A stretch of DNA of 64,000 nucleotides, taken from positions 1 through 64,000 of the forward strand of contig JAQWFL010000013.1 in the NCBI GenBank assembly GCA_028704435.1, read 5' to 3'. Under the pieces are notes generated by a model. The model searched no databases and was not told the DNA's origin. It was given only the letters and a program-made list of their open reading frames with translations. Source of the DNA: Anaerostipes sp. GTDB taxonomy: Bacteria; Bacillota; Clostridia; Lachnospirales; Lachnospiraceae. Made by a program: the position numbers and the translations under genes. Of this stretch, positions 16,637-26,331 are shown in pieces (within the stretch, counting starts at the first letter, position 1; each line of letters begins with the position of its first letter).

Positions 16637-18922
16637 ATGATAAAGATTTTTGACCAGGGTGCTTTTTTGGTAAATGGCACAGAATTGGTAGATGAGAAAG
16701 ACCAGGAAAAGTTAAAGCAGATGACAGGAGTTGTATCGTCTAAGGAAGAAGCAGCTAAAAATACAATTGCATATAGCATTCTTGAAGCACACAATACTTC
16801 GGGAAATATGGAGAAATTACAGATTAAATTCGACAAATTAACATCCCATGATATAACCTTTGTTGGGATTATTCAGACAGCAAGAGCGTCTGGAATTGAA
16901 AAGTTTCCAGTGCCATATGTTTTAACCAACTGTCACAATAGTTTATGTGCTGTAGGTGGTACTATTAATGAAGATGACCATATGTTTGGACTTACAGCTG
17001 CTAAAAAGTATGGTGGTATGTATGTACCTCCTCATCAAGCCGTAATTCACCAATTTGCAAGAGAGATGCTTGCAGGTGGTGGGAAGATGATTTTAGGTTC
17101 AGATAGCCATACTCGTTATGGAGCTCTTGGAACTATGGCTATGGGAGAGGGCGGACCAGAGCTTGTAAAGCAGCTACTAAGCCGTACATACGACATTAAT
17201 ATGCCGGGAGTAGTTGGAATCTACTTAAAAGGAAAGCCAGCTGTTGGAGTTGGACCACAAGACGTTGCATTGGCTATTATTGGAGCTGTGTTTGAAAGTG
17301 GATATGTGAATAATAAGGTGATGGAATTCGTTGGACCGGGAGTTGATAATTTAAGTGCTGATTTTAGAATTGGTGTGGATGTTATGACAACAGAGACTAC
17401 ATGTCTTTCTTCTATTTGGAAGACTGATCAGGTAATTAAAGACTTCTATGATATTCATCAACGAGTAGATGAATACAAGGAATTGAATCCAGGAGATGTA
17501 GCTTATTATGATGGAATTGTAGAGGTTGATTTAGATAAGGTAAAACCTATGATTGCTATGCCGTTTCATCCAAGTAATGTATATACCATTGATGAAGTGA
17601 ATGCTAATCTTTCTGATGTACTTGCAGAAGTTGAAAAACGTGCTCTTGTAAGTTTAGATGGTGCAGTTGACTATTCGCTTCAAGATAAGATTAGAGACGG
17701 AAAGCTTTATGTAGATCAAGGTATTATTGCTGGATGTGCAGGTGGTGGATATGAGAATATCTGTGAAGCTTCCAATATCTTAAAGGGTGCAAGTATTGGT
17801 GCCGATGAATTTACATTAAGTGTTTATCCTGCAAGTACACCAATTTATATGGAATTAGTGAAGAATGGAGCAGTTGCCAGTCTAATGGAAACAGGTGCTA
17901 TTGTTAAGACAGCATTTTGTGGACCATGTTTCGGTGCCGGAGATACACCTGCCAACAATGCATTTAGTATTCGTCATTCTACAAGAAACTTCCCAAATAG
18001 AGAAGGTTCTAAACTACAAAATGGACAGATTTCATCAGTTGCACTTATGGATGCAAGATCAATTGCAGCAACAGCAGCAAATAAAGGATATTTAACAGCG
18101 GCTACAGATGTTGACTATAATACAGCTGTTCCAAAATACTACTTTGATAAGACAATCTATGAGAACCGTGTTTTTGACAGCAAAGGAGTTGCAGATCCAA
18201 GTGTTGAAGTTCAATTTGGACCAAATATTAAGGATTGGCCTGCAATGTCTCCATTGCCAGAAAACATGCTATTAAAAGTTGTTTCAGAGATACATGATCC
18301 AGTTACAACAACAGATGAATTGATTCCATCAGGAGAGACATCTTCTTATCGTTCCAATCCGTTAGGTCTTGCTGAATTTACATTGTCAAGAAAGGATCCA
18401 GCTTATGTTGGACTTGCAAAGGAGATTCAAAAGGGTCAAAAAGCAATTGAAGATGGAAAGTGTCCAGTAGAAGCTATGGAAGAATTAAAACCAGTGATGG
18501 ATGTGATTCGAGGACAATTTGGTGAAGTCGGAGAAGGAAATCTGGGCATTGGAAGTACAATTTTCGCTGTGAAACCTGGAGACGGTTCTGCGAGAGAACA
18601 AGCAGCATCTTGTCAAAAGGTATTAGGTGGATGGGCGAACATTGCCAATGAGTATGCGACAAAGAGATATCGTTCTAATCTAATTAACTGGGGGATGGTA
18701 CCATTTACCATTGCAAAGGGAGAATTACCATTTAAGAATCATGATTTTGTGTTTATCCCGAAGATAAGAGAAGCAATTGAAACTAAGAAATCAGAAATTC
18801 AAGCATTTGTTGTAGGGGATACAATGAAGGAAATCACCTTAATGTTAGGTGAATTGACTGATGATGAAAGAGAAATCATTTTAAAAGGATGTTTGATTAA
18901 TTACTATAGAGAAGGAAAATAG
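16637..18922 (+). CDS. Aconitase-family hydratase, substrate unknown
   Basis: The 761-residue protein is a full aconitase-superfamily enzyme. It shows [11 protein letters not shown] and [20 protein letters not shown] near the N-terminus, and [10 protein letters not shown] with two cysteines of the 4Fe-4S site, then GSTIFAV and [10 protein letters not shown] in the swivel domain. The closest named group I recall is YbhJ-like hydratase, not a proven aconitase. The ATG at 16637 follows GCAGGAGG; an upstream in-frame start lacks an SD. An NhaC-family antiporter starts 9 bases after the stop, so a hydratable organic acid and its transporter are probably encoded together. Confidence 0.85.
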   Translation: MIKIFDQGAFLVNGTELVDEKDQEKLKQMTGVVSSKEEAAKNTIAYSILEAHNTSGNMEKLQIKFDKLTSHDITFVGIIQTARASGIEKFPVPYVLTNCHNSLCAVGGTINEDDHMFGLTAAKKYGGMYVPPHQAVIHQFAREMLAGGGKMILGSDSHTRYGALGTMAMGEGGPELVKQLLSRTYDINMPGVVGIYLKGKPAVGVGPQDVALAIIGAVFESGYVNNKVMEFVGPGVDNLSADFRIGVDVMTTETTCLSSIWKTDQVIKDFYDIHQRVDEYKELNPGDVAYYDGIVEVDLDKVKPMIAMPFHPSNVYTIDEVNANLSDVLAEVEKRALVSLDGAVDYSLQDKIRDGKLYVDQGIIAGCAGGGYENICEASNILKGASIGADEFTLSVYPASTPIYMELVKNGAVASLMETGAIVKTAFCGPCFGAGDTPANNAFSIRHSTRNFPNREGSKLQNGQISSVALMDARSIAATAANKGYLTAATDVDYNTAVPKYYFDKTIYENRVFDSKGVADPSVEVQFGPNIKDWPAMSPLPENMLLKVVSEIHDPVTTTDELIPSGETSSYRSNPLGLAEFTLSRKDPAYVGLAKEIQKGQKAIEDGKCPVEAMEELKPVMDVIRGQFGEVGEGNLGIGSTIFAVKPGDGSAREQAASCQKVLGGWANIANEYATKRYRSNLINWGMVPFTIAKGELPFKNHDFVFIPKIREAIETKKSEIQAFVVGDTMKEITLMLGELTDDEREIILKGCLINYYREGK

Positions 18923-18931
18923 GAGTAAAGA

Positions 18932-20410
18932 ATGACAGGAACAGTATGGGCTTTGCTACCGCCAATCATAGCGATTGTATTAGCGTTGCTGACAAAGGAG
19001 GTTTATTTATCTCTAATCGTTGGAATTGTAACAGGAGCCTTCATGTATACTGGATTTCAACCAGTAGAAGCCTTAGATGTTATGTTTTCCATTATGACAT
19101 CTAAGATAGGAGATAATTGTGATATATTAATATTCCTAGTATTTTTAGGAATTCTAGTTGCACTGATTACTATGTCAGGTGCATCAAGAGCATATGGAAA
19201 ATGGGCATTGAAGATTATCAAGAGCAAGAGGCAGGCATTATTTGCCACCTCTTGTCTTGGCGTATTGATATTTGTAGATGATTATTTTAATTGTTTAACT
19301 GTAGGAGCGGTTATGAAGCCGATTACAGACAAATTCAAGATTACAAGAGCAAAACTTGCCTACATTATTGATGCAACAGCAGCACCTGTTTGTATTATTG
19401 CACCAATTTCAAGCTGGGCAGCAGCGGTAGGATCGTCGCTTCCAAAGAATTCAAATATTGATGGGTTTATGTTATTTTTGAAAGCAATCCCATTTAATTA
19501 TTATGCTTTACTAACACTTGTTTTTGTTGTTTTTCTCATTGTATTAAATGAAGATTTTTCAAAGATGAAAAAATACGAAACGATTGCTGAAAAAGAGTCT
19601 GAACAAAAAATAGACCATGAAGTTCATATTATTGGAAAGGGAAAAGTTAAAGATTTAATTTTACCAATTGTGTTTTTGATTATTTCATGTATTGGCTTTA
19701 TGTTGTATACAGGTGGGCTTTTTACTGGAAAAGGTGTAATTGAAGCACTATCTAATTGTTCCAGTGGAAGAAGTTTAGTGTTAGGTTCCTTTGTAACTTT
19801 AATTTTTACTTTCTTATTGTATATTCCAAGAAAGGTCATTGGTTTTGTTGATTTTTGTGGCAGTTTTGCACAGGGATTTAAGGCCATGACATCTGCTATT
19901 ATGATATTATGTCTTGCATGGACATTGTCAGGCATTTGCGGAAATGAATACTTAAGAATTGGAGCATTTGTTGGTGGAGTGATTCAGGGGCATATGGCTG
20001 CTAATATTGTATTACCAATGATATTCTTCTTAGTAGCATTGGGACTATCTTTTGCAACAGGAACTTCTTGGGGAACTTTTGGTATCCTGATTCCAATTGC
20101 GGTTGCAGTTGTAGGACAGATGCCAGCTATGTTAGCTCTTTTAGTAGGTTCTATTTTATCAGGTGCTGTGTGTGGAGATCATATATCACCAATTTCAGAC
20201 ACTACAATTCTAGCGTCAGCAGGGGCTAGGTGTGTTCATATTGATCATGTATCCACACAACTTCCATATGCGATGCTTGTAGCCGTATGCTCTATGGCAG
20301 GGTATTTAGTTGCAGGTATCAGTGGAAATGGATATATAGGATTGGTTGTATCGTTGATATGTCTTGTCTTTGTTATGGCAGGAATTGTACTTAAAATAAA
20401 GAAAGCATAG
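18932..20410 (+). CDS. NhaC-family Na+/H+ antiporter or organic-acid exchanger
   Basis: The 492-residue membrane protein has about 11-12 transmembrane segments and family blocks FVDDYFNCLTVGAVMKPITD, ATAAPVCIIAPISSWAA, ATGTSWGTFGILIPIA and GAVCGDHISPISDTTILAS. NhaC relatives exchange sodium for protons, or malate/lactate in MleN-type cases. It is tightly coupled to the hydratase gene upstream (9 bases), which favours carriage of that enzyme's substrate or product. The MoxR operon follows after 10 bases. The ATG has TAGGAG as SD. The substrate is unproven. Confidence 0.88.
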   Translation: MTGTVWALLPPIIAIVLALLTKEVYLSLIVGIVTGAFMYTGFQPVEALDVMFSIMTSKIGDNCDILIFLVFLGILVALITMSGASRAYGKWALKIIKSKRQALFATSCLGVLIFVDDYFNCLTVGAVMKPITDKFKITRAKLAYIIDATAAPVCIIAPISSWAAAVGSSLPKNSNIDGFMLFLKAIPFNYYALLTLVFVVFLIVLNEDFSKMKKYETIAEKESEQKIDHEVHIIGKGKVKDLILPIVFLIISCIGFMLYTGGLFTGKGVIEALSNCSSGRSLVLGSFVTLIFTFLLYIPRKVIGFVDFCGSFAQGFKAMTSAIMILCLAWTLSGICGNEYLRIGAFVGGVIQGHMAANIVLPMIFFLVALGLSFATGTSWGTFGILIPIAVAVVGQMPAMLALLVGSILSGAVCGDHISPISDTTILASAGARCVHIDHVSTQLPYAMLVAVCSMAGYLVAGISGNGYIGLVVSLICLVFVMAGIVLKIKKA

Positions 20411-20420
20411 AGGTTTATTC

Positions 20421-21353
20421 ATGGAAAATCTTGCACAAGAAGCAATCCAAGAGATTGGTAAAGCTATTGTTGGTAAAAAGCATATTATTACGCAGGTAAT
20501 GACCGCGATTTTAGCCAATGGTCATATTCTGATTGAAGATATCCCAGGTGTTGGAAAGACAACATTAGCATTGTCCTTTTCTAGAGTCTTAGGATTGGAC
20601 TTTCAAAGAATACAATTTACTCCAGATGTAATGCCTGCAGATATTGCTGGATTTTCTATGTACAAACAGGATACCGATTCCTTTGAGTATCAAGAAGGTG
20701 CTGCAATTACTAACTTACTGTTGGCAGATGAAATTAACCGAACCTCTCCAAAAACTCAGTCTGCATTATTAGAAGCCATGGAAGAAAAGAAGATTACAGT
20801 GGATGGAGTCACAAGAGAATTACCAGATCCTTATATTGTAATTGCAACTCAGAATCCGTTAGGATCCATTGGAACACATTCTTTGCCAGAATCACAATTG
20901 GATCGTTTTATGATTAAGACATCCATGGGATATCCAGACCGCCAAAGTGAAATTACCATGTTAAAACAAGAGCGAGTGAATATTGCAGTAGAATTATTGC
21001 AGGAATTGGTGCAGGGAGAAGATTTATTAAAGATGCGAAAAGCAGTAGAAGCTGTTTTTGTACATGATGATTTATACACCTATGTGGTAGATATTGCAAA
21101 CGCAACAAGAAATAGCATAAAATTAGAATTAGGATTAAGTCCACGAGGAACTATTGCATTAATGCAAATGGCAAAAGCCAACGCATTCCTTGCAGGAAGA
21201 GATTACTTAATACCAGATGATATAAAAGATGTATTTTTAGTAACAACCAATCACCGTGTTCTTAGAAGTAAGGAAGCAAGAATGACAAATGAATCTGTAG
21301 AGTCAATATTAAAAGGATTGTTGGCTGCTGTACCTCTGGATTTAGCAAGGTAG
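20421..21353 (+). CDS. MoxR-family AAA ATPase
   Basis: The 310-residue ATPase has Walker A PGVGKTTLA (K46), Walker B LLADEINRTSPKTQSALLEAMEE, sensor ATQNPLGSIGTHSLPESQLDRFM and a C-terminal helical lid (LSPRGTIALMQMAKANAFL). MoxR ATPases act as chaperones for maturation of partner proteins, often with DUF58 proteins and transglutaminase-like membrane proteins, exactly the two genes that follow. The ATG follows AGGTTTATTC. The gene is cotranscribed with the NhaC gene upstream (10-base gap) and DUF58 downstream (6-base gap). Confidence 0.93.
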   Translation: MENLAQEAIQEIGKAIVGKKHIITQVMTAILANGHILIEDIPGVGKTTLALSFSRVLGLDFQRIQFTPDVMPADIAGFSMYKQDTDSFEYQEGAAITNLLLADEINRTSPKTQSALLEAMEEKKITVDGVTRELPDPYIVIATQNPLGSIGTHSLPESQLDRFMIKTSMGYPDRQSEITMLKQERVNIAVELLQELVQGEDLLKMRKAVEAVFVHDDLYTYVVDIANATRNSIKLELGLSPRGTIALMQMAKANAFLAGRDYLIPDDIKDVFLVTTNHRVLRSKEARMTNESVESILKGLLAAVPLDLAR

Positions 21354-21359
21354 GTTGAT

Positions 21360-22337
21360 ATGTACGTTATTTTGTTGTTTATGGTTGCAGGATATGCAGC
21401 TTTATATAGCAATTTCATTGGAGGATGCTTAGCGGCATCCTTATTTCTTATGCTTATAATTTCTATCTTTGTTACAAAAGGAAAATGTTCAAGAGAAGTT
21501 GTTTTATTTCTAAAAGAGAAGGAAGATGTTGTAGTTGGAAATTACTTTTCAATCTATGGAGAATTAAATCAAAAAGAATTTTCTAGGGAGTATGAGATAA
21601 GGGTTGAATATGAAACTAGGTATTATCTACAAGATAAGAAAAAAAAGAAGACAGTTACTACGATAGTTACAAAAGGAGAGAAAAGATTCTTAAGCTTTCA
21701 TGAAAAGATGAATCACGTGGATTTTATTAAAATCCATATTAAGAAAGTGCAATTTAGGGATGCTACGGGCACTTTATGGCTAAACTGCAATGGAAGTGAA
21801 AAGATAACTTTTGTGTCCATGGTGCAGCCTGTGATATATCCTTTGGTTCGGATGGATGAGAAATTTAGTGATTTTCAAGAACAGCAATGGGATTCTTTCG
21901 AAGTCAAAGAATACCAAAGGGGAGATAAATTATCTCGGATTCATTGGAAATTACTAGCGAGTAAACAAACATTATTCATCAAAAATCTTTCTATGGAAGA
22001 GGAAGAAAGTGTTCGTATTTTATTTGAACAACCGAAGAACAAGGAAGTATATGAAGTTTTTTATACTGTATTGTATTCTGTCAGTGCTTTTTTTATAGAG
22101 TATCAAATTCCGTTAATTATGTATTGCAATGGAAATGAATACATAGTTCAAAGGATAGATGACGTGAACCAGATGCTGTGTAGTCTGTTTATAAATGACT
22201 TTGAAAATAACAACGTATATGTAGAGTATGATTACAAAATATCTTCGGATGGGGAAATGATTTTACTACAAAGCAGTGATGTCAGTAATGAGATATCAAT
22301 CCATAAACCAGACGAAATCAAAGATATTAGATTATAG
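21360..22337 (+). CDS. DUF58 domain protein
   Basis: The 325-residue protein has an N-terminal membrane hairpin (about residues 1-40), a beta-rich middle region and the DUF58 signature YQRGDKLSRIHWKLLASKQTLFIKN near residues 181-206. DUF58 proteins accompany MoxR ATPases and transglutaminase-like membrane proteins and are thought to contain a von Willebrand A-like metal site; the biochemical role is not established. The position between the MoxR and transglutaminase genes, with 6-7-base gaps, confirms the module. The SD AAGGTAGG lies just before the ATG. Confidence 0.88.
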   Translation: MYVILLFMVAGYAALYSNFIGGCLAASLFLMLIISIFVTKGKCSREVVLFLKEKEDVVVGNYFSIYGELNQKEFSREYEIRVEYETRYYLQDKKKKKTVTTIVTKGEKRFLSFHEKMNHVDFIKIHIKKVQFRDATGTLWLNCNGSEKITFVSMVQPVIYPLVRMDEKFSDFQEQQWDSFEVKEYQRGDKLSRIHWKLLASKQTLFIKNLSMEEEESVRILFEQPKNKEVYEVFYTVLYSVSAFFIEYQIPLIMYCNGNEYIVQRIDDVNQMLCSLFINDFENNNVYVEYDYKISSDGEMILLQSSDVSNEISIHKPDEIKDIRL

Positions 22338-22344
22338 GTGTATA

Positions 22345-24357
22345 ATGCAAAAAAGAAATACAATAATTGAATATTGCTTTTTAAGTTTAATGCTTATTGC
22401 TATATTAGACAGTGTTTTTGTAGGGTTTTCTGCTACAAAATATCGTTTTATTTTAATGTGTGGTGCGCTATGTGCATTTGTTCTCATACAGTTGGTATTT
22501 AGAATTCGTGGAATTTTTATTGGATTATATGTGGTATCACTATTAGGATATATAATTTTATTTCAGCAATGGATGTTGAATGGATTTTGTCTTGTTTATA
22601 ACCGAGTTGTACTTCAAATTAATACTATTTTTGATATGGGATTCTTTTATTATATAGATGTATCTATTGAGAATTATCAAAGAGATGTGTTTATATTCTT
22701 ATTATTCATTCTTCTAGTTGTTAATTTACTTATTTATATATGTAGAAATCATCTGGCTATTTACGTTGTGTTGGTTTCTGCTATTGAATTTATGATTCTT
22801 GTATTAACCCCTTATAATATTGTCAGTAGCTTTTTTGCTTTTCTTGTGGGTATGTTTGGATATTTGTTTTTCAGCCGAAGAAAGTATACTATCTGTATTG
22901 TCGGATGTATCTTGTTTGGAATTGTTTCTGTGGTTCAATTAAAAGATAAAGGAATTAGAATTCATGAATTGTCCATGGTAAAGGAACAGGCAATGGAAAC
23001 TGTGCGAAATATCTCTCAGGGGGATAATTACATGGTCTCTGGTGGAATAGGGGAAGGTGATATGAGACATGCTCAAAAAATATCACCAAAAGGGATTCAT
23101 TTATTTACAGTGGAGACAGACAGTGATGAGACCTTATATCTAAAAGGATTTGTAAGCGGGAACTATGGAAAGAATCATTGGAAGAAGGAAGAACAGCCAG
23201 TTTCAGTAGTGGATGGGAATAATGCAATTTCTCTTCCTTACTTGTTTTTTGATTTACATATGAGTGATTTCTTTCCTAATTTATCAGAGGATAAATTAGT
23301 TCGAAATGAAACGAACTTAAAGTTTCAATATAAAAAATTAAATGATCAATATTATTTGTGGCCGTATTTTAGTGATCTTGATTCAAATTTAGGAAGTATA
23401 TCTGGTGATTTGTATATGACAAGAGCAAATATTCCAGTGGATTTTTCATTGACATACTTTCCCATCAAATCAACAGAATCCTTTTTAAAAGCAGAAACGG
23501 AATCTATCACTCAGGGAAATTTAAGTGCTATTGAACAAAATTATACAAATTCTATGAATAAATATAACCAGCAGGTAAAAAAAGAATATTTAGATGTGCC
23601 AGATAAATTAAAGAAAAATATTTTGAAAAAGTTTCCAGAGTTAAAGAGACAAAAGAGTATATATGAAAAAGTATCATATGTTGAGAAAATTTTAAAAAAT
23701 AATTATGTATACTCTTATGAACAGGAACAAGTGCCAAAAGGAGAAGATAGTATATGGTATTTTTTGAATCATACAAAAAAAGGTTATTGTGTTCAATATG
23801 CATCTAGTGCAGTTATGATGTATCGAACTATGGGAATCCCTACAAGATATGTGGAAGGATATAAAGTTGACCATAGATATTTGAAAAAAAGTGATAAGGT
23901 AAAGGTGACAGATGCTTTTGCTCATGCCTGGCCAGAAATATATATAAAGAATATTGGGTGGATACCAATTGAGGTTACAAAGGTAACTACGACTTCAGCT
24001 ATTAAGAATGAGAAAGAAAGAAACCATGATATGTTAAATATAGTAACATTTGAACGAACTTTGTATGTTTTAGATAAGACAAAGGTTATTATTATGTTAA
24101 CAACATTTGTCTTATTTTTAATACATGGACTATGGAAAATTGTTTGTAACATTCAATGGAATCGGAAGACATATAAAGAAAAAACAGCATATTGGTATGA
24201 TGTAGTTACCCAGATGTATGGTGTAGAACCCGCAGAAATAAAGGGTTCTAAGGAGATGGAGATATTTTTAAAATCAAAATACAGCCCCTATGAAATTACA
24301 AAAGAAGAGTATGATATTATTAAATTATACATTCAAATTTTACGAAAGAAGCTATAA
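22345..24357 (+). CDS. Transglutaminase-like membrane protein (TgpA type)
   Basis: The 670-residue protein starts with about six transmembrane segments (residues 1-210), has a large extracellular region with the transglutaminase core, then one more membrane segment near 580 and a cytosolic DUF4129-like tail. The catalytic Cys is C482 in KGYCVQYASSAVMMYR and the His is H527 in FAHAWPEIYI; the third residue is Glu in WIPIEVT, as common in this group. It probably acts on cell-surface protein or peptide. I start at 22345 after TAGGTG; an in-frame upstream ATG lies inside DUF58. It is the last gene of the operon; the WalR-like box begins two bases after its stop. Confidence 0.9.
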   Translation: MQKRNTIIEYCFLSLMLIAILDSVFVGFSATKYRFILMCGALCAFVLIQLVFRIRGIFIGLYVVSLLGYIILFQQWMLNGFCLVYNRVVLQINTIFDMGFFYYIDVSIENYQRDVFIFLLFILLVVNLLIYICRNHLAIYVVLVSAIEFMILVLTPYNIVSSFFAFLVGMFGYLFFSRRKYTICIVGCILFGIVSVVQLKDKGIRIHELSMVKEQAMETVRNISQGDNYMVSGGIGEGDMRHAQKISPKGIHLFTVETDSDETLYLKGFVSGNYGKNHWKKEEQPVSVVDGNNAISLPYLFFDLHMSDFFPNLSEDKLVRNETNLKFQYKKLNDQYYLWPYFSDLDSNLGSISGDLYMTRANIPVDFSLTYFPIKSTESFLKAETESITQGNLSAIEQNYTNSMNKYNQQVKKEYLDVPDKLKKNILKKFPELKRQKSIYEKVSYVEKILKNNYVYSYEQEQVPKGEDSIWYFLNHTKKGYCVQYASSAVMMYRTMGIPTRYVEGYKVDHRYLKKSDKVKVTDAFAHAWPEIYIKNIGWIPIEVTKVTTTSAIKNEKERNHDMLNIVTFERTLYVLDKTKVIIMLTTFVLFLIHGLWKIVCNIQWNRKTYKEKTAYWYDVVTQMYGVEPAEIKGSKEMEIFLKSKYSPYEITKEEYDIIKLYIQILRKKL

Positions 24358-24358
24358 A

Positions 24359-24411
24359 TGTTACATAAATGTTAAAAAAGTCTTGACAGAATTGTTACTT
24401 TACGATAGAAT
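24359..24411 (+). promoter_or_regulatory. WalR-type box and promoter for the NlpC/P60 gene
   Basis: TGTTAC-ATAAA-TGTTAA (24359-24375) fits the WalR consensus TGTWAH-N5-TGTWAH at every position. Seven bases downstream is TTGACA (24383-24388), then 17 bases and TAGAAT (24406-24411). The box sits where an activator would bind. Confidence 0.65.
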
Positions 24412-24475
24412 AAAACATGTTGAAAGAGTAAATAACCCAACAACATGTTGGACACATATAATATAGGAGTTAACA

Positions 24476-24937
24476 ATGAAACGTTTTTTAGCAAGAGTAA
24501 CAGTATTAGTGATGGTAGCAATTTCATCCGTTTGTTTTATGGGATCCACATCAGAAACTAAGGCAGCTACAACAAAGGGTCAAAAGGTAACGGCCTATGC
24601 AAAGAAATTCGTAGGGAATAAATACAGATACGGTGGAACTAGTTTAACAAAAGGAGTTGACTGTTCTGGATTTACAATGAAAGTATACAAGAAATTTGGA
24701 AAGAAATTACCTCATTCATCAAGTGCTCAAAGAAGTGTTGGTAAGAAGGTAAAGGGCGGAATTAAGAATGCTAAGGCAGGAGATTTAATTTGTTATAGCG
24801 GACATGTTGCAATTTATCTTGGAAATAACAAGATTGTACATGCAAGTAATTCAGCACCATATCCAAGAGGTGGAATTAAGATTTCTACAAATGCTAGATA
24901 TAGAAAGATTGTTTGTGTGCGTAGAGTCGTTAAATAA
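24476..24937 (+). CDS. Exported NlpC/P60 endopeptidase
   Basis: The 153-residue protein has a signal peptide (about residues 1-31, ending TKAAT) and a single NlpC/P60 domain with nothing else. The catalytic residues are C63 in VDCSGF, H110 in SGHVAIYLG and H122 in IVHAS. It would cut between D-Glu and the third residue of the stem peptide. The lack of SH3, LysM or choline-binding domains leaves the wall-binding unclear. The promoter carries a WalR-type box, and the leader holds AACATGTTG and CAACATGTT, able to pair. The SD is TAGGAG. Confidence 0.93.
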   Translation: MKRFLARVTVLVMVAISSVCFMGSTSETKAATTKGQKVTAYAKKFVGNKYRYGGTSLTKGVDCSGFTMKVYKKFGKKLPHSSSAQRSVGKKVKGGIKNAKAGDLICYSGHVAIYLGNNKIVHASNSAPYPRGGIKISTNARYRKIVCVRRVVK

Positions 24938-24949
24938 GAATACATATTA

Positions 24950-24978
24950 AGTCTGCTAGTTTAGCAGGCTTTTTTTTC
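24950..24978 (+). terminator. Terminator after the NlpC/P60 gene
   Basis: AGTCTGCTA pairs with TAGCAGGCT (one G-U) around a short loop, followed by a run of eight Ts. Confidence 0.88.
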
Positions 24979-24992
24979 ATCAGAAATTAGTG

Positions 24993-25034
24993 AATCTATG
25001 ATTTCTTGACAGTTTCATAGATTACATTTATAAT
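24993..25034 (+). promoter_or_regulatory. fabV promoter bracketed by a 9-bp inverted repeat
   Basis: TTGACA (25006-25011) and TATAAT (25029-25034) have a 17-base spacer. AATCTATGA (24993-25001) and TCATAGATT (25015-25023) are exact complements and flank the -35, so a repressor dimer could block it. Confidence 0.6.
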
Positions 25035-25074
25035 TTCAAGTGATAGTGATAGTGATATGAAAAGGAGAGTTTCA

Positions 25075-26265
25075 ATGATTATAAAACCAAAAGTAAAAGA
25101 ATTTTTATGTTTAACAGCTCATCCAGAAGGATGCAAGAAGAATATAGAAAATCAAGTGAGATATGTAAAAGAGAACATGGCGGATTACAATGGTCCTAAA
25201 AAAGTATTAGTGATTGGTTCTTCTACAGGATATGGACTAGCTTCAAGAATTGTTGCTGGATTTGGATGTAAGGCGGATACAATTGGTGTTATGTTTGAAA
25301 AACCTTCCAATGGGAAGAGAACTGCATCTGCAGGCTGGTATAATACAGCTGCCTTTGAGGAGTTTGCAAAGAAAGATGGACAGTATGCAAAGACATTTAA
25401 TGGAGATGCTTTTTCTAAGAGTGTAAAAGAAGAAGTTATTGCGACAATCAAAAAGGATTTTGGAAAAGTTGATATGGTGATTTATAGTCTTGCAGCACCA
25501 AGACGAACAGTGGAAGATGGAACTACATATCAATCTGTACTTAAGACAACAGGAAAGTCATTTACTAACAAGAATTTGGATTTAAAGAATAATACGCTTG
25601 GGGAGAGAACATTAGAGCCAGCCAATGATGATGAAGTGCAGTCTACTATAAAAGTTATGGGTGGAGAAGACTGGATGGACTGGATGAAGGCGTTGGTTGA
25701 TGCTGATGCAATTGAAGATGGTGCAACTACTCTTGCATATTCATACATTGGACCGGAACTTACATATCCTATTTATTTTGATGGAACCATTGGTCAGGCA
25801 AAGAAGCATTTACATGCAACAGCAAAAGAAATTACAAAAGCTTTTGAAGACAAAGGGATCAAAGGTTTTGTTTCTGTGAATAAAGCCCTTGTAACACAAT
25901 CAAGTTCAGCAATTCCTATTGTGCCGTTATATATGGCTATTTTATATAAAGTTATGAAAGAACAGGGAAATCACGAAGGATGTATAGAGCAGATTACTCG
26001 ATTATTTACAGATAGAGATATTCTAAGCAACACAGTTGTTGATCAAGACGGTTTGATACGTTTAGATGATTTGGAGCTATCCAAAGAAGTTCAAGACGAA
26101 GTCAATAAGAGATGGGAATTAGTGAATTCTGATAATCTAGCAGAGATTGCAGATGTTCCTGGGTATTGGGAAGATTTCTATCATATGTTTGGATTCCAGC
26201 TTGACGGAGTGAATTATGAACAAGATTTAGATCCTGCTGTTAAAATTCCAAGTGTAGAAGCATAA
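25075..26265 (+). CDS. fabV: FabV/Ter-type trans-2-enoyl-CoA (ACP) reductase
   Basis: The enzyme reduces the C2-C3 double bond of enoyl-CoA or enoyl-ACP with NAD(P)H. The family signature is clear: glycine-rich VLVIGSSTGYGLASRI, then DMVIYSLAAPRR, and the active-site Tyr-x8-Lys YFDGTIGQAKKH near the middle, with the C-terminal VPGYWEDFYHMFGF. The length of 396 residues is normal. The ATG at 25075 follows AAAAGGAGAG; the upstream in-frame ATG lies in that SD. It may act in membrane lipid synthesis or supply butyryl-CoA as Ter; no other FAS or butyrate gene is adjacent to decide. Confidence 0.93.
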   Translation: MIIKPKVKEFLCLTAHPEGCKKNIENQVRYVKENMADYNGPKKVLVIGSSTGYGLASRIVAGFGCKADTIGVMFEKPSNGKRTASAGWYNTAAFEEFAKKDGQYAKTFNGDAFSKSVKEEVIATIKKDFGKVDMVIYSLAAPRRTVEDGTTYQSVLKTTGKSFTNKNLDLKNNTLGERTLEPANDDEVQSTIKVMGGEDWMDWMKALVDADAIEDGATTLAYSYIGPELTYPIYFDGTIGQAKKHLHATAKEITKAFEDKGIKGFVSVNKALVTQSSSAIPIVPLYMAILYKVMKEQGNHEGCIEQITRLFTDRDILSNTVVDQDGLIRLDDLELSKEVQDEVNKRWELVNSDNLAEIADVPGYWEDFYHMFGFQLDGVNYEQDLDPAVKIPSVEA

Positions 26266-26281
26266 AATAAGAACAGAGTTT

Positions 26282-26314
26282 AAGAAAGGCAGTTCTATGG
26301 AGCTGCTTTCTTTT
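26282..26314 (+). terminator. Probable terminator after fabV
   Basis: AAGAAAGGCAG and CTGCTTTCTT pair with one bulge and are followed by TTTT. The stem is modest. Confidence 0.6.
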
Positions 26315-26331
26315 GTGTCTTAGAGGTGTAT

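Noticed and set aside
25042-25058. GTGATA triplet repeat as a microsatellite switch
   Set aside because: Only three copies, outside coding sequence and short of the SD; too few to support slippage control.
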